From IMG/VR virus record IMGVR_UViG_3300032323_000801, positions 1-47,101 of that record: DNA of 47,101 nt, one strand, 5' to 3'. Below the pieces are notes generated by a model. It was not told the DNA's origin. It did not search any database and worked only from the letters and a program-made list of their open reading frames with translations. This document shows positions 32,406 through 41,740 of this stretch, piece by piece (position 1 is the first letter of the stretch; each line of letters starts with the position of its first letter). The position numbers were made by a program, and so were the translations under genes. The stretch comes from a virus.

Positions 32406-33146
32406 TTATGACAATTTTAATTTAACCAACTCAAGAAGTTCCCTACCTTCTTCAATGTCCATGAAATATGACAAATACCCTTCAGCAGTTTCATTTACTG
32501 GAACAGAAGCAATCTTTTTCTTGTTGTTTGGCAAGTTATAGTAAAGATCTCTACCGTTATTCTTTGTTACAATAATACCTTCGCTCAATGCCTTAGAAGC
32601 TAATGACATAACAGCCAATGCAGGATCGTTAACCAAAGATAAGAATTCTTTTGGGTTATTTCTTGCATAAATCAATACATCTCTCTTTAACTCAGGAGTG
32701 GTCATCTTATCTACAGCATGGCCCATAACGACACGACACACGTGCTCTAACTGCTCAATGCTAAGATTTCTAGCAGCCAACTGGGCGTCTAACTCGATAT
32801 CCAACTCTTCGATCTCATCTGCGGCTTCTTTCTCTGGGTTAAACTCTTCGAATGTGATACCATTTAATGGATGCAAGTCTAAAAACTTTACCAATACTGG
32901 ATTTGTCTTAGTTACATTTAAAACACCGTCAGTAAACATGATGGGCTCTAAAATAGGGTTTTGATCTTGCTCGTCCTCAAATACCGACTTCTGATTAGAA
33001 GCGTATCTCAAAGCACGGTTTGAAGTACCATCAAAGTGTAACAACGGGAATCTGCGAGTGTGTCTTGACGGCAACACATATGTTAATGGTGCCGAACTTC
33101 CTTTAAGGATATAGACTCTATCCTTAAGTTCTGTATTCTTTTTCAT
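32406..33146 (-). CDS. Virion-associated hypothetical protein after the capsid gene (246 aa)
   Basis: A 246-residue acidic, mainly helical protein starting MKKNTELKDRVYILKGSSAP. The middle has a strongly acidic helix (EKEAADEIEELDIELD) and the C-terminal part contains a winged-helix-like stretch (ALSEGIIVTKNNGRDLYYNLPNNKKKIASV). It lies between the major capsid terminator and the decoration gene, with its own -7 box 21 bases before the start. I do not recognise the family. The position suggests a head-completion or virion-associated protein. Confidence 0.65.
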   Translation of the reverse strand: MKKNTELKDRVYILKGSSAPLTYVLPSRHTRRFPLLHFDGTSNRALRYASNQKSVFEDEQDQNPILEPIMFTDGVLNVTKTNPVLVKFLDLHPLNGITFEEFNPEKEAADEIEELDIELDAQLAARNLSIEQLEHVCRVVMGHAVDKMTTPELKRDVLIYARNNPKEFLSLVNDPALAVMSLASKALSEGIIVTKNNGRDLYYNLPNNKKKIASVPVNETAEGYLSYFMDIEEGRELLELVKLKLS

Positions 33147-33166
33147 ATTAGATTAAATTAACGTCA

Positions 33167-33174
33167 CAAATATA
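33167..33174 (-). promoter_or_regulatory. -7 box TATATTTG with TGACGT leader
   Basis: Minus strand TATATTTG followed by TGACGTTAATTTAATCTAAT and ATG. The leader closely resembles the one before the scaffold gene (35756-35763). It lies just after the capsid terminator. Confidence 0.55.
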
Positions 33175-33207
33175 ATAAAAAAAAGTGGGGCTATTAACCC
33201 CACTTTT
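33173..33207 (-). terminator. Strong intrinsic terminator after the major capsid gene
   Basis: A perfect stem AAAAGTGGGG (minus strand 33207-33198) with CCCCACTTTT (33190-33181), loop of seven, then more T. It lies 23 bases after the capsid stop. The symmetric A/T flanks would let it work on either strand. Confidence 0.88.
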
Positions 33208-33229
33208 TATAATCTAACTTATTGACTTA

Positions 33230-34624
33230 TTAGGCTTTGAATAAGAAGAAGTTGTTAGCTCCCATTACACACAAAGCACGCTCAGACAAGAAGTTAACCT
33301 GCATAGCATCAAGATCGCTAGTAGCAGCACCACCAGCAGAACCAGTGATCCAAGTCTTGTAACGACGATCTTCAGTCTCAGACGCTCTGTAACGAACGTG
33401 CAAGAAAGGACGCTTAGCATTTTTACCTAACACTTGATCGTAAACAGTAGTAGATCCAGCAGGAACTAATACACCGTTTACAGCTTGAGCAGTAACACCA
33501 CCACGAGTAGTAATATCGTTCAAGTATTTCCAGTCAGTCTTGTAGAAGTCATATCCACGACGGAATCCAGTGAAACCTAAGTTCAAGGCCATCTTCTCGT
33601 CGTTGTCGAACAAACCATAGCTAGTTCCACCAGAGCCATAGCTGTTTTGGCTAGCCAACATATCGTCGATATCGAAACTGAACTGACGATTCAAGAAAAT
33701 AACGTTCTCTTGGATTGCACCTTGCTTGTCCAAACGCTGAATAACAGCATCAAAGTCAGCCAAAGTGGTTGGGTTTCCACCAGCCCATACGTTACCTCTG
33801 TTTTCGATAGCATGGAACAAACCTTCAGAACCTTTGTTACCTAAGTCACCAGAAGTCAAAGCAGCAACACCGGAACCAGAGTCAGCAGGAACTGCTTCGA
33901 TCATAGCCATTTCCATATAGTCTTCGAAACGCAAACGAGTCTCGTGCTCAGACTTGATGTACCACAAGTATCCAGTAGCACCATTTTCAGACGTAACTTC
34001 AACCCATCCGATCTGAGCCATGTCAGAACCAGATACTTCGTACTTATCTTTAATGATGATAGGACTGTTTTGATAGATGCTATCTTGAGCTTCCAAAGAT
34101 CCAGACATACCGTTAGACCCTTTTTTGAATTCAGAACCGTAAACGAAAGCTACGATGTCTGAGCTAGGGTTAGTAAATCCAGGAGAAGAAGCACTATAGA
34201 AAGCTACAGTGAATTGGTCAGCAGCTGGCAATGCAGTGATGATACCTTTTTGAACCTTGTTACCAGCAGCAGAGCTCATGATAACAGTTTGTCCAACACG
34301 GAATACACAAGTTCCAGTTCCGATGTCAAATGTTTGAACACCTGAAGAAACTGCACCAGTAGTAGACACGCCAGTGTATCTGGTGTGTAAACGACCTTGT
34401 TCTGCCCATTTAATAAGGTCAGAGTTAGAAGGAAGCTCAGCGCCTACCAAACGTAGGAACGAAGCGATAGAGCGATTACCATAACGCTCGAATTCTTTCT
34501 CATAAGTATCAGGAAGATACTGATTCAAGAAATCGAAGTTAGTAATGTAGTTAGTTGGTAAAGTAGCCTTTACCGAGCTCGGGGTGATTGCTACACCCGG
34601 AGACACTTGAACTGATCCAGCCAT
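33230..34624 (-). CDS. Major capsid protein
   Basis: A 464-residue protein identified as the HK97-fold-type major capsid protein. It begins MAGSVQVSPGVAITPSSVKA, has a long N-terminal helical region (TYEKEFERYGNRSIASFLRLV), a beta insertion of about residues 90-160 and a helix-rich core. It ends RALCVMGANNFFLFKA, a pattern I associate with capsid proteins of crAss-like and other Bacteroidota phages. The codons are more regular than in neighbouring genes (favouring one codon per residue), fitting very high expression. It lies between the scaffold gene and a strong terminator, and its leader is A/T-rich without Shine-Dalgarno. No maturation protease gene is seen nearby. Confidence 0.87.
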   Translation of the reverse strand: MAGSVQVSPGVAITPSSVKATLPTNYITNFDFLNQYLPDTYEKEFERYGNRSIASFLRLVGAELPSNSDLIKWAEQGRLHTRYTGVSTTGAVSSGVQTFDIGTGTCVFRVGQTVIMSSAAGNKVQKGIITALPAADQFTVAFYSASSPGFTNPSSDIVAFVYGSEFKKGSNGMSGSLEAQDSIYQNSPIIIKDKYEVSGSDMAQIGWVEVTSENGATGYLWYIKSEHETRLRFEDYMEMAMIEAVPADSGSGVAALTSGDLGNKGSEGLFHAIENRGNVWAGGNPTTLADFDAVIQRLDKQGAIQENVIFLNRQFSFDIDDMLASQNSYGSGGTSYGLFDNDEKMALNLGFTGFRRGYDFYKTDWKYLNDITTRGGVTAQAVNGVLVPAGSTTVYDQVLGKNAKRPFLHVRYRASETEDRRYKTWITGSAGGAATSDLDAMQVNFLSERALCVMGANNFFLFKA

Positions 34625-34645
34625 TTTTTATTTTTTTGTTAAGGG

Positions 34646-35734
34646 TTATTTTTTTGCTTTTATAACTAACCTTGAACCGGAGTCATTGTCAACAGCTGAA
34701 ATCTTAAAGCCACTTGCGCTTACACTCTGAGGAGCCTGTCTAATATCCATTTGAATATTTTTACTCTCCTTTGATATTTCTTGTACTGCCTCTGCCTTCC
34801 CCATTTCATAGAAGAATTTTGCAAACGCATCTGGATTTCTTGCTGCCGCAATCGACTTGTGGTAAGAGGCCGCATCTCTGATCATTCCATTTTCATCCAA
34901 AAATCCCTGGATAAACTTAGAAAGATCCGACTGTTCCATTTTGAGCTGCTCTGGTGTACCAGGCTTGTAAGAAACTGACTTTTCTCCAATGTTAAATTCA
35001 AAACCTTTGAATTGCTCAGAGAAAACTTCATTTGTTTTCTGTACAAAATACTCGGAACGTTTTTTTTGCACCTCCTGCACGCTCTGCGATTCGGATAAGT
35101 ATTTTTTATATGCCTCGTAAACTTCTTTTTCTGCCTCTGGAATAGCCGATTTGCTTGACTCAAGCGGAATCTTGTACTGTTCCTTTTGACCTTCAAAGAA
35201 TTCACGAGCCTTTGTTAGCTCTTTCTTAACTGCTATCTTTTTTCTCTTGATTTCTTTTTCATCATCATAATCTTCATTGAATGCATATTTACTTTCAATT
35301 TCAAATTTAATCTCATCTTCATCAAGCTCAGGATTAGTCTGCTTCATGTACTCAGCAAGAAGTTGGTTGGAATCCATTTTTGAGTAGTCCCTACTCAATT
35401 GAATGAAATCATCAATACCCCTTCCAGTTTCGCGTTTGTACTTCAAGAATGCAGACACATCCTCTGGCAAATCTTCAGTTTGTGACTTGGTCTCAAACAA
35501 CTCGTCCAAAGAATTGATCTCCTTTTGATAGCGATTCTTAATATAAGAAAGAACGTCTTGGTCTTTAATCTCTTCCTTTGGCTCCTCTTCTACAGGGGCT
35601 TCAGGGGTTGGCGGTTGTTCGAGTAGATCTTGCTTGTTCTCTTCTTCGTGCTTGTTTAAAAGTTGTTCTTCTATTTCTTGCACTGACTTTTCTTCTTCAT
35701 ACCCAATCTCACGCACTTTAAATTCATTTTCCAT
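34646..35734 (-). CDS. Scaffolding-like protein (362 aa)
   Basis: A 362-residue, very acidic and helical protein. Residues 1-65 are dominated by Glu and Pro (EEEKSVQEIEEQLL; PPTPEAPVEEEPKEE), the middle is coiled-coil, and the C-terminal part is basic (VDNDSGSRLVIKAKK). This polarity, with an acidic head and a basic tail that touches the coat protein, is the usual build of phage scaffolding proteins. It lies directly between portal and capsid genes, where scaffolds are found. There is no protease motif. A -7 box with the TGACGT leader precedes the start. Confidence 0.78.
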   Translation of the reverse strand: MENEFKVREIGYEEEKSVQEIEEQLLNKHEEENKQDLLEQPPTPEAPVEEEPKEEIKDQDVLSYIKNRYQKEINSLDELFETKSQTEDLPEDVSAFLKYKRETGRGIDDFIQLSRDYSKMDSNQLLAEYMKQTNPELDEDEIKFEIESKYAFNEDYDDEKEIKRKKIAVKKELTKAREFFEGQKEQYKIPLESSKSAIPEAEKEVYEAYKKYLSESQSVQEVQKKRSEYFVQKTNEVFSEQFKGFEFNIGEKSVSYKPGTPEQLKMEQSDLSKFIQGFLDENGMIRDAASYHKSIAAARNPDAFAKFFYEMGKAEAVQEISKESKNIQMDIRQAPQSVSASGFKISAVDNDSGSRLVIKAKK

Positions 35735-35755
35735 ATTAAATTAGATTTTACGTCA

Positions 35756-35763
35756 CAAATTTA
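35756..35763 (-). promoter_or_regulatory. -7 box TAAATTTG with TGACGT leader before the scaffold gene
   Basis: Minus strand TAAATTTG followed by TGACGTAAAATCTAATTTAAT and ATG. The leader shares TGACGT and the words CTAAT and TTTAAT with that at 33167-33174. Confidence 0.5.
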
Positions 35764-35781
35764 GTAAAAATTTGTTACATG

Positions 35782-38211
35782 TTATTTAGGCTCAAATTGA
35801 GACAAATCAAAGGAGTCTAAAGTGTCTTCGGTGCTCTCAAAATTAACCGGAGGTAAACCCTTTTGTCTTTGCTCTATCAGCTTTGATTGCTGAGAGTTTT
35901 GCATAGAAACCCTCTTGTCCTTTGCCTCTTCTTTCATCTTGTCTTTATCGATCAACATCTGAGTGTCAATACCCTTCAACTGCATATTAAACTGAAACTC
36001 CCTCTCCATCAATTGCAGCTTCAACTGTGCTTCCTGCTCCATCTTTTTCATCTCCATCTCTATTTCTACTTGTTTAAGTTGCGCCTTTGCGGAAGCCTCT
36101 GCTTGTATTTGCTGCAACTTTGACTCGGCGGATGCTTGAGAAGACTGAATATTAGACTGTGTCTGCATCTGCTGAATAGCTTGCTGCTTTTGCATGTCTT
36201 TCTTTTCCTTTTCTTTTCTCTTAACCTTCAACAACTGATTGGCCAACTTGAGGTTCTTTAACTCTCTAATGTCAATAGCATCTTCTAGGCTAATCTGGTC
36301 TCTACTCAATGCCATTTGAATATTCTGCTCTAGCATTTGCTTTTCCTCTTCGTCTGGAGACACCTCAATGAAAATACCGAATTCGTGCAAATAAAGATCT
36401 TTAATCTGTTCTATAATAGATACGTTATACTTTCCTATCTGATTAATAAACTCTTCTTTAAATGGAGCGTATTCAAGTATATCCGCAATTCTAAGTGACA
36501 AAGCCTCTGCAAGTTTTCTAGTGATGAAAAGACTTCCATCTAATATATGACGAGTAGCAGTATTTGAATTTGCGGCAGCCAATTTCTGAACACCAACAAG
36601 TGCGTCAGGATTTGGCATGCTTCCATCTCTAGCTTCGTTAAGTCCAGTTACATCTCTTATTTGTTGCAAGTAATGGTTATAAGAATTAACTAAACTAGCA
36701 AGTTTAGCCTGACCACTGTTGCTATTCAATTCCTGGATTGGAACTCTTGCATTGTTAAACTCACCGTCTGAGGTGTAGCTCCTTCCTATTACACTACCTG
36801 TCTGAAAATACAACTTTAAAGCATCTTCAGGAGTATAAGACCCTCCCGTTCCTAGATCAACATCATTGATACCGTCTGCATCAATAAATACACCATCTGG
36901 AACCATCTTCGCTAAAACTTGCTGTAACTTTAAGTGGGTAATCTGAATCAAGTCAGCGAACGGTATCATTCTACGAACCAACGACTCAATAATACCCTTG
37001 TACATCCTAGGAGCAACACAAATATAATTAGGCATTGCATTTTGAGACGCAGACTTTGGCCTAACCATGTTTTTGGAAAGCTCCCACTTCAAAAGATAGT
37101 TAGAACCAAGAACCATTATCCCGTCGTACCAAACATCAATTCTCTTCTCTATTCTTTCAAATCTTTCCTCTTCGTCTTGTGGTGGATTAAAGTTTTCATC
37201 TTTTCTTATAATCCGCTCGCCTCCGTTATCTAAATATTTCTTCTTGAATACAAAAGACTTATCAGTCTTATAGTTGAAATAAAGCAACGTCACTACATCT
37301 CTTGCGAAATAATCGTTTTGATATGATCTCAAGATCCCATAGTAGTTATACCAAGCAGTACCAAGGTCTTGAATCTCTTTCATCTCCTCCTTTGTAATGT
37401 CGGGCTTGATCTTAATTAACTCTGTAATTGGAACCTGCTTTACCTCTCCAAAGTAAAAACAATCATCAAATGTTGGAGACTCTGTGTAGCTATAAACAAA
37501 GTTAGCAGGGTCAACATAGTCTACCTTTACGCCAGCTCCTGGTAAGAACATGTGCTTTGCAACACCTATACCAGTAACGGTAATGTCATACTCTATTCTC
37601 TTTTTGGTGTCTTGATAATAGTTTTGAGCCAAAATAGTGCTTATCGCCTCTTCCTCTGCTATCTCTATTGCTGGCTTGTATTTTAGTTGCATGTATAACT
37701 GCAGCTCTTCATCAGTAGAAGGAAGCTCCTCTATGTCTGTGTTGAATGCATCTACACCAAAGTCTTCTTTAGTTTGTAACAAAAAGTCTTTAGCAACCAT
37801 ATCAGCCTCCAACATGTCTTGAAACATGTTTCTTTTTTCGGCAGCCATAGCGTCTTGGGCCTGTGCCTTTATCGAATAAAGACGATCGGCCATCCCATTA
37901 ACAACGATATCAACAAACTTATTAATGATAGGAACAGGCGTCCATGACAAATTCAAATAAGAAAGATCACCATCATAGGCCATCTCTTTTTTGTACTTCT
38001 CTACAGGCTGCTCACCACGAGCATATAAACGAAGTCGATGAAACTCAGACCATTGGTCATAAAACCTACAAGACCCAGAATTTCTACGAAACCACTCCCA
38101 CTGAATGGCGCTACCCACCTTTAAGCCATAATCTAATGATGCCTTCTCTTGGTCAGTAGCCAACTGATTAGGGAATGTTACGTTATCGATAATTATCTTT
38201 GCTTGATCCAT
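35782..38211 (-). CDS. Portal protein (809 aa)
   Basis: An 809-residue portal protein, the ring of twelve through which DNA enters and leaves the head. Features include the N-terminal FYDQWSEFHRLRLYARGEQP, then WTPVPIINKFVDIVVNGM, a pattern of crAss-like portals. The core (residues about 60-620) is mixed alpha/beta with VDYVDPANFVYSYTESPTFDD and RDVTGLNEARDGSMPN. A long Gln/Lys/Glu-rich coiled coil follows at about 670-770. The size is at the upper end for portals because of this C-terminal extension. It lies two bases after the terminase stop and before the scaffold, the canonical order. Confidence 0.88.
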   Translation of the reverse strand: MDQAKIIIDNVTFPNQLATDQEKASLDYGLKVGSAIQWEWFRRNSGSCRFYDQWSEFHRLRLYARGEQPVEKYKKEMAYDGDLSYLNLSWTPVPIINKFVDIVVNGMADRLYSIKAQAQDAMAAEKRNMFQDMLEADMVAKDFLLQTKEDFGVDAFNTDIEELPSTDEELQLYMQLKYKPAIEIAEEEAISTILAQNYYQDTKKRIEYDITVTGIGVAKHMFLPGAGVKVDYVDPANFVYSYTESPTFDDCFYFGEVKQVPITELIKIKPDITKEEMKEIQDLGTAWYNYYGILRSYQNDYFARDVVTLLYFNYKTDKSFVFKKKYLDNGGERIIRKDENFNPPQDEEERFERIEKRIDVWYDGIMVLGSNYLLKWELSKNMVRPKSASQNAMPNYICVAPRMYKGIIESLVRRMIPFADLIQITHLKLQQVLAKMVPDGVFIDADGINDVDLGTGGSYTPEDALKLYFQTGSVIGRSYTSDGEFNNARVPIQELNSNSGQAKLASLVNSYNHYLQQIRDVTGLNEARDGSMPNPDALVGVQKLAAANSNTATRHILDGSLFITRKLAEALSLRIADILEYAPFKEEFINQIGKYNVSIIEQIKDLYLHEFGIFIEVSPDEEEKQMLEQNIQMALSRDQISLEDAIDIRELKNLKLANQLLKVKRKEKEKKDMQKQQAIQQMQTQSNIQSSQASAESKLQQIQAEASAKAQLKQVEIEMEMKKMEQEAQLKLQLMEREFQFNMQLKGIDTQMLIDKDKMKEEAKDKRVSMQNSQQSKLIEQRQKGLPPVNFESTEDTLDSFDLSQFEPK

Positions 38212-38213
38212 TT

Positions 38214-40430
38214 TTATTGACGCTTAACAATCTCACTTTGTAGACCATTATTGCTATACTTAGCAAAGTTAATGCTAATTTTGGACTTTTTTATTTCGGG
38301 TAAAAACGTGTGTTTATAACAAGCCATGAGTGAAAGTCCAGAACTAATAGATGCGTCAAACTTAGTCCTGTCGGTTATATCAAACCTAGCCCAGTCTTCT
38401 AATGTCCTGTTAAAAAACATGTTACCTATCTCTTCCGGATCTCTATACTGGCCCTCCATATCAAATCCAACGGACTTCTCGATATAAGTTTCAATCATAG
38501 ACGCGTGGGCTTGTTTTATGTCCTCAGAGGACGATGGTATACCACCTATCTCTTTCTCTGTTTTAGATAACTTTTCTTTAGGCTTGTCTGGCCTATCCAT
38601 CGCAAATGCACGATAACCCCTATTCTTAAAATGATATAAAAGTCTAGGCTTGTTGTTCTCCGCAAGTATAGGCATACCATAGAAATAACACGCCATCAAC
38701 ACATCCTCAAAAAATATCTCCGCAGTCTGCGGCCTTGACACGTACTCCAAGAAAAACATGTTTGAAGGAATCTTTGGGTCCATATTGAACTTAGTTAGAC
38801 CATGAAGGGCTCCATTTGAACCGCCAGATATAGCACCTGAAATGTCATACGGATCACACCCAAACGCGCCTAAGTGTTCATTTAGTGGATAAAATTTATC
38901 ACCTCTTTTTAAAACGTTATTCCTCAAGTTGACAGGAGGAACCCAAGACACCCAGAACCTTCCATTCTTTTCTGGAGTCCACACAACCTCCGTGTCCTGC
39001 TTTCCATCCTTCCAATGGAAATTACCACGAACCACATATCCATCTTTCTTAATAGAATCGTTATAATCAATTTGCTGATATAGCTTAGTCAAATTAAACA
39101 AAGACTGCTTGCTCTCATCCCTAAATGCGTGTGATTCTGTTCTTGGGTATTGACGATAGAATTCGTTAAGCGCGTCAGAATCATTCTTAAGGCCCGCCAC
39201 TTCATTATTCCAATACTCTATTACTCCAGTGTAGATCAATCCACCATCAATGCCTCTGACGGGCTTATCTGGAGTTTCTAGAACAGGCATACCATATTCG
39301 TCTATATAGCCCTCAAAGTTCCACTCCATAGGAATGAACAAAGAATACAACCCAGACTTAGTTTGTCCGTTTGCGTTTCTATTTGCCGGGTTGGAGTCGT
39401 AATATATGTCCTTAAACTGCTGGCCACCCTTTGGAAGCGCATTAGACGTAGAACCCATCATGCACTTGCCAATAATCTTAGCGCCAAGACGCAAACAAGT
39501 CTTAGCAATTCGCCAGTTAACCTCAATGCTTACAGGCTTCTCCCACTTACCGCTCTCATCGTGAATAAGCATCTTTAACTTTTCCCCGTCATAACTGTTG
39601 TCTGCCGTGTTCTTCCAGTCAATAGACGTGTCAAGACCCTCCATAAACTCATCCTCATCCCCCATGTTTTTACGGGTTATCTTTTTAGCCGGAACACGAT
39701 ATGCGAGCTCAGTCTTTGGACGATCCATACCGTCCTGTATAGGCTTGAAAAAGAATGGATAGTTTGACGAGATAGGTACAACCTTGTCAGTGAACATTAT
39801 CTTAGCGTCAGGACCAGTCTTGGAAAGTATACCAAACCTAGAGTTCTTAGTTATGGTAGCCTGGTTGACAATCTCGGCACTAGACATAAAAGAAAACCCA
39901 GAACGACGGTTTTTTAAGTAGCACATCCCAAAGCACCTTGGATCGGCCTTGCACGCCTCCCAGTATATGAAAAATATCCTGTTAGATTCACGAAACTCTG
40001 GTAAACCTATGTCTATCTTCGTCCACTGCAAGTACATGTAGTGAGCGCCCGTAATATATGTGGGTTTTTTATTGTTATAAAACCAATGTCCGTTGTCTCT
40101 TCGCTCGAACTCCTGCTCTATGTAGTCAATCCACTTTGACTTAAATGCGTTATCTCTTTCATTCCATTCAAATATGGTTTTTATCCTAGACAACTCTTTA
40201 GGGTATTCAGCTGGTTTCCATTTTGATGTCCTGTGTTCTATGCCAACAGGCTTCTCTGGAAGCGCTATCTTTAAGCTATTTATCAAATATATATCACCTA
40301 TAGTTCCGTCTTTTGATATTACAATTATGTCGTGATCTGGATCGTATCCATATTCCCACGACTTAGCCTTGTTCTTTTCAAGTATAACAGACTTTTTTAT
40401 TGGACTTACTATAGTATACAACTGACTCAT
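38214..40430 (-). CDS. terL: Terminase large subunit
   Basis: A 738-residue DNA-packaging motor. The ATPase has an atypical Walker A KNRRSGFSF at residues 173-181 (lacking the usual GKS/T, as in crAss-like terminases), Walker B MLIHDE at 287-292 and a coupling segment around SLFIPMEWNFEGYID at 363-377. The C-terminal nuclease begins near GAFGCDPYD at 521-529, with metal ligand D526 and a second acidic site expected near the C-terminus. It cuts concatemers and pumps DNA into the prohead through the portal encoded next door. Its start overlaps the stop of the small-terminase-like gene by four bases. Confidence 0.9.
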   Translation of the reverse strand: MSQLYTIVSPIKKSVILEKNKAKSWEYGYDPDHDIIVISKDGTIGDIYLINSLKIALPEKPVGIEHRTSKWKPAEYPKELSRIKTIFEWNERDNAFKSKWIDYIEQEFERRDNGHWFYNNKKPTYITGAHYMYLQWTKIDIGLPEFRESNRIFFIYWEACKADPRCFGMCYLKNRRSGFSFMSSAEIVNQATITKNSRFGILSKTGPDAKIMFTDKVVPISSNYPFFFKPIQDGMDRPKTELAYRVPAKKITRKNMGDEDEFMEGLDTSIDWKNTADNSYDGEKLKMLIHDESGKWEKPVSIEVNWRIAKTCLRLGAKIIGKCMMGSTSNALPKGGQQFKDIYYDSNPANRNANGQTKSGLYSLFIPMEWNFEGYIDEYGMPVLETPDKPVRGIDGGLIYTGVIEYWNNEVAGLKNDSDALNEFYRQYPRTESHAFRDESKQSLFNLTKLYQQIDYNDSIKKDGYVVRGNFHWKDGKQDTEVVWTPEKNGRFWVSWVPPVNLRNNVLKRGDKFYPLNEHLGAFGCDPYDISGAISGGSNGALHGLTKFNMDPKIPSNMFFLEYVSRPQTAEIFFEDVLMACYFYGMPILAENNKPRLLYHFKNRGYRAFAMDRPDKPKEKLSKTEKEIGGIPSSSEDIKQAHASMIETYIEKSVGFDMEGQYRDPEEIGNMFFNRTLEDWARFDITDRTKFDASISSGLSLMACYKHTFLPEIKKSKISINFAKYSNNGLQSEIVKRQ

Positions 40431-40711
40431 TTACTGTGTTTTTCAGCAAACCCCTTGTTAGACGCAACCTTCAACGGAGCGTCTACACCGTTAATTATAT
40501 TCTCCTCCTCCTCTATCTTCTTTAATATATCAAACGCATCCATAATTGCAATGCGCTTTGCCTGTGCGGCGTTTTTAAGCCTATCAGCAGAGATGTCAGA
40601 CTCCGGATCGTTTGTCAATATAGGCTCTTTTGCGACCTTTATCAGTTCGTCAACAGCCCTTCTACCAGCCTCAATAAGGTTTTTCTTTATTTCTGCGATG
40701 TTTTTTGACAT
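40427..40711 (-). CDS. Small terminase subunit-like protein (94 aa)
   Basis: A 94-residue helical protein starting MSKNIAEIKKNLIEAGRRAV and including ADRLKNAAQAKRIAIMDAFDILKKIEEEE. Size, helical content and the four-base overlap with the large terminase gene suggest the DNA-recognition (small) terminase subunit, but no clear helix-turn-helix signature is visible. A TTG start four codons upstream gives a longer form and is less likely. It overlaps the preceding gene by 25 bases. Confidence in the gene is high, in the function moderate. Confidence 0.6.
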   Translation of the reverse strand: MSKNIAEIKKNLIEAGRRAVDELIKVAKEPILTNDPESDISADRLKNAAQAKRIAIMDAFDILKKIEEEENIINGVDAPLKVASNKGFAEKHSK

Positions 40712-41259
40712 AACGACACACAAATATTTCTAGTAAACATACGATACAGCCGCTCGCCATCAACAAGAAACTCATACTCACTGTCAGGCGTAAACGCTAC
40801 CATATCTCCATCAAATACACCCATCGACTCAAGCTCAGAATTAGAATACACCATCTCTCCAAGCAAAGGCCTTTCTTTTTCGGCGGCCTGCATCATGTCT
40901 TTACCGTCAATACGCAACGGCTTAACTAAGCAGTACGGGTCAACACACCGCATCTCCCCGTCGCGCTTATACAAAAACACGTCCTCAACCAAAAACAACG
41001 TGTCCCTAAAATGCGCAGGACCATAGACCTCCTTACCTCTAATGTCAAAATATTTTCTAAATGTGTTATGATGAACCATAACAACGTCCCCCTCTACAAT
41101 CGGCCCAGAATAACCAATAGGAGTAGACTTAACTACAGCAAACCTGTTCGTGGCCGTATGGTCTTCTTTTGAAGTGCTAACAACAAGTCCGTTTTCTCTT
41201 GTGCTAGAATAAAGCTTTCCACCAACAGGCTCTACCAAAAAGCAGAGCGGTGATTTCAT
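40687..41259 (-). CDS. Conserved beta-rich protein, possibly GroES-like (190 aa)
   Basis: A 190-residue protein starting MKSPLCFLVEPVGGKLYSST. The order 'VEP-x-GG' strand, 'VVKSTPIGYSGPIVEGDVVMVHHNTFRKY', and a later 'GDMVAFTPDSEYEFLVDGERLYRM' strand pair resembles the layout of GroES-like co-chaperonins (a strand, then a 'GD-x-V' turn, repeated). GroES-like folds of this sort are reported in phages, but the usual mobile loop is not obvious. It may help fold the capsid protein. It comes just before the terminase genes and overlaps the TerS-like gene by 25 bases. The fold assignment is inference. Confidence 0.5.
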   Translation of the reverse strand: MKSPLCFLVEPVGGKLYSSTRENGLVVSTSKEDHTATNRFAVVKSTPIGYSGPIVEGDVVMVHHNTFRKYFDIRGKEVYGPAHFRDTLFLVEDVFLYKRDGEMRCVDPYCLVKPLRIDGKDMMQAAEKERPLLGEMVYSNSELESMGVFDGDMVAFTPDSEYEFLVDGERLYRMFTRNICVSLCQKTSQK

Positions 41260-41263
41260 GTAT

Positions 41264-41485
41264 TTAAAAATCTAAATTATATTCAATTGCCATGGGCATA
41301 GTAGAGTTAAAACTCTTCCATTTTATTATTTCGCCCTTTTCGTTTTTCACCCATATAGACACGAATGAATCTTCCATCCGTATTTCACAGATACTCATTG
41401 TCCCGTTTTTAACAGGCTGACCATGCATGTAATGCATAGCACCACCCTTATAATCGGGACCAATGGATATCTTTCTAATTATCAT
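41264..41485 (-). CDS. Small conserved hypothetical protein (73 aa)
   Basis: A 73-residue beta-rich protein starting MIIRKISIGPDYKGGAMHYM with VSIWVKNEKGEIIKWKSFNS near the end. I have seen similar MIIR-x-IGPDYK proteins in Bacteroidota phages, without known function. The ATG at 41485 overlaps the previous stop in ATGA and is preferred over a start nine codons upstream. It lies four bases before the GroES-like gene, in the block leading to the terminase. Confidence 0.7.
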   Translation of the reverse strand: MIIRKISIGPDYKGGAMHYMHGQPVKNGTMSICEIRMEDSFVSIWVKNEKGEIIKWKSFNSTMPMAIEYNLDF

Positions 41486-41727
41486 ACTGCAGCCCAACCT
41501 GTAGACTTCCAAACATACAGCCCTTCAGTGGCATCGGTTTGGTATACAACCTGACCAAGCACACCAGTGATCGCCAATCTTTGAGCCTGTGTTACATTCT
41601 TAGTTCGTCTAATCTCGTCAATAGTTACCAAATAATTCTGTAAACCATACAATGGTGACGATATAATTATAGTCTCATTACCAACAACTGTAGTGGGAAG
41701 AGATGCGTATTGACTTATTATAGACAT
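41482..41727 (-). CDS. Small tail-fibre-like virion protein (81 aa)
   Basis: An 81-residue protein. The C-terminal part GQVVYQTDATEGLYVWKSTGWAAV is a motif often seen in phage tail-fibre and head-fibre tips, where short Gly/Trp-rich blocks fold into trimeric strands. The N-terminal half has Ile/Val strands and Gly turns. It probably contributes to a fibre. It has its own -7 box exactly four bases before the start and overlaps the next gene by four bases. Confidence 0.65.
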   Translation of the reverse strand: MSIISQYASLPTTVVGNETIIISSPLYGLQNYLVTIDEIRRTKNVTQAQRLAITGVLGQVVYQTDATEGLYVWKSTGWAAV

Positions 41728-41731
41728 ACTA

Positions 41732-41739
41732 CAAAGATA
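41732..41739 (-). promoter_or_regulatory. -7 box TATCTTTG, four bases before the fibre-like gene
   Basis: Minus strand TATCTTTG-TAGT-ATG. The spacer TAGT is the same as at 45007-45014, and the preceding bases (AGAATAATTA) resemble the other copies. Confidence 0.55.
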
Positions 41740-41740
41740 A

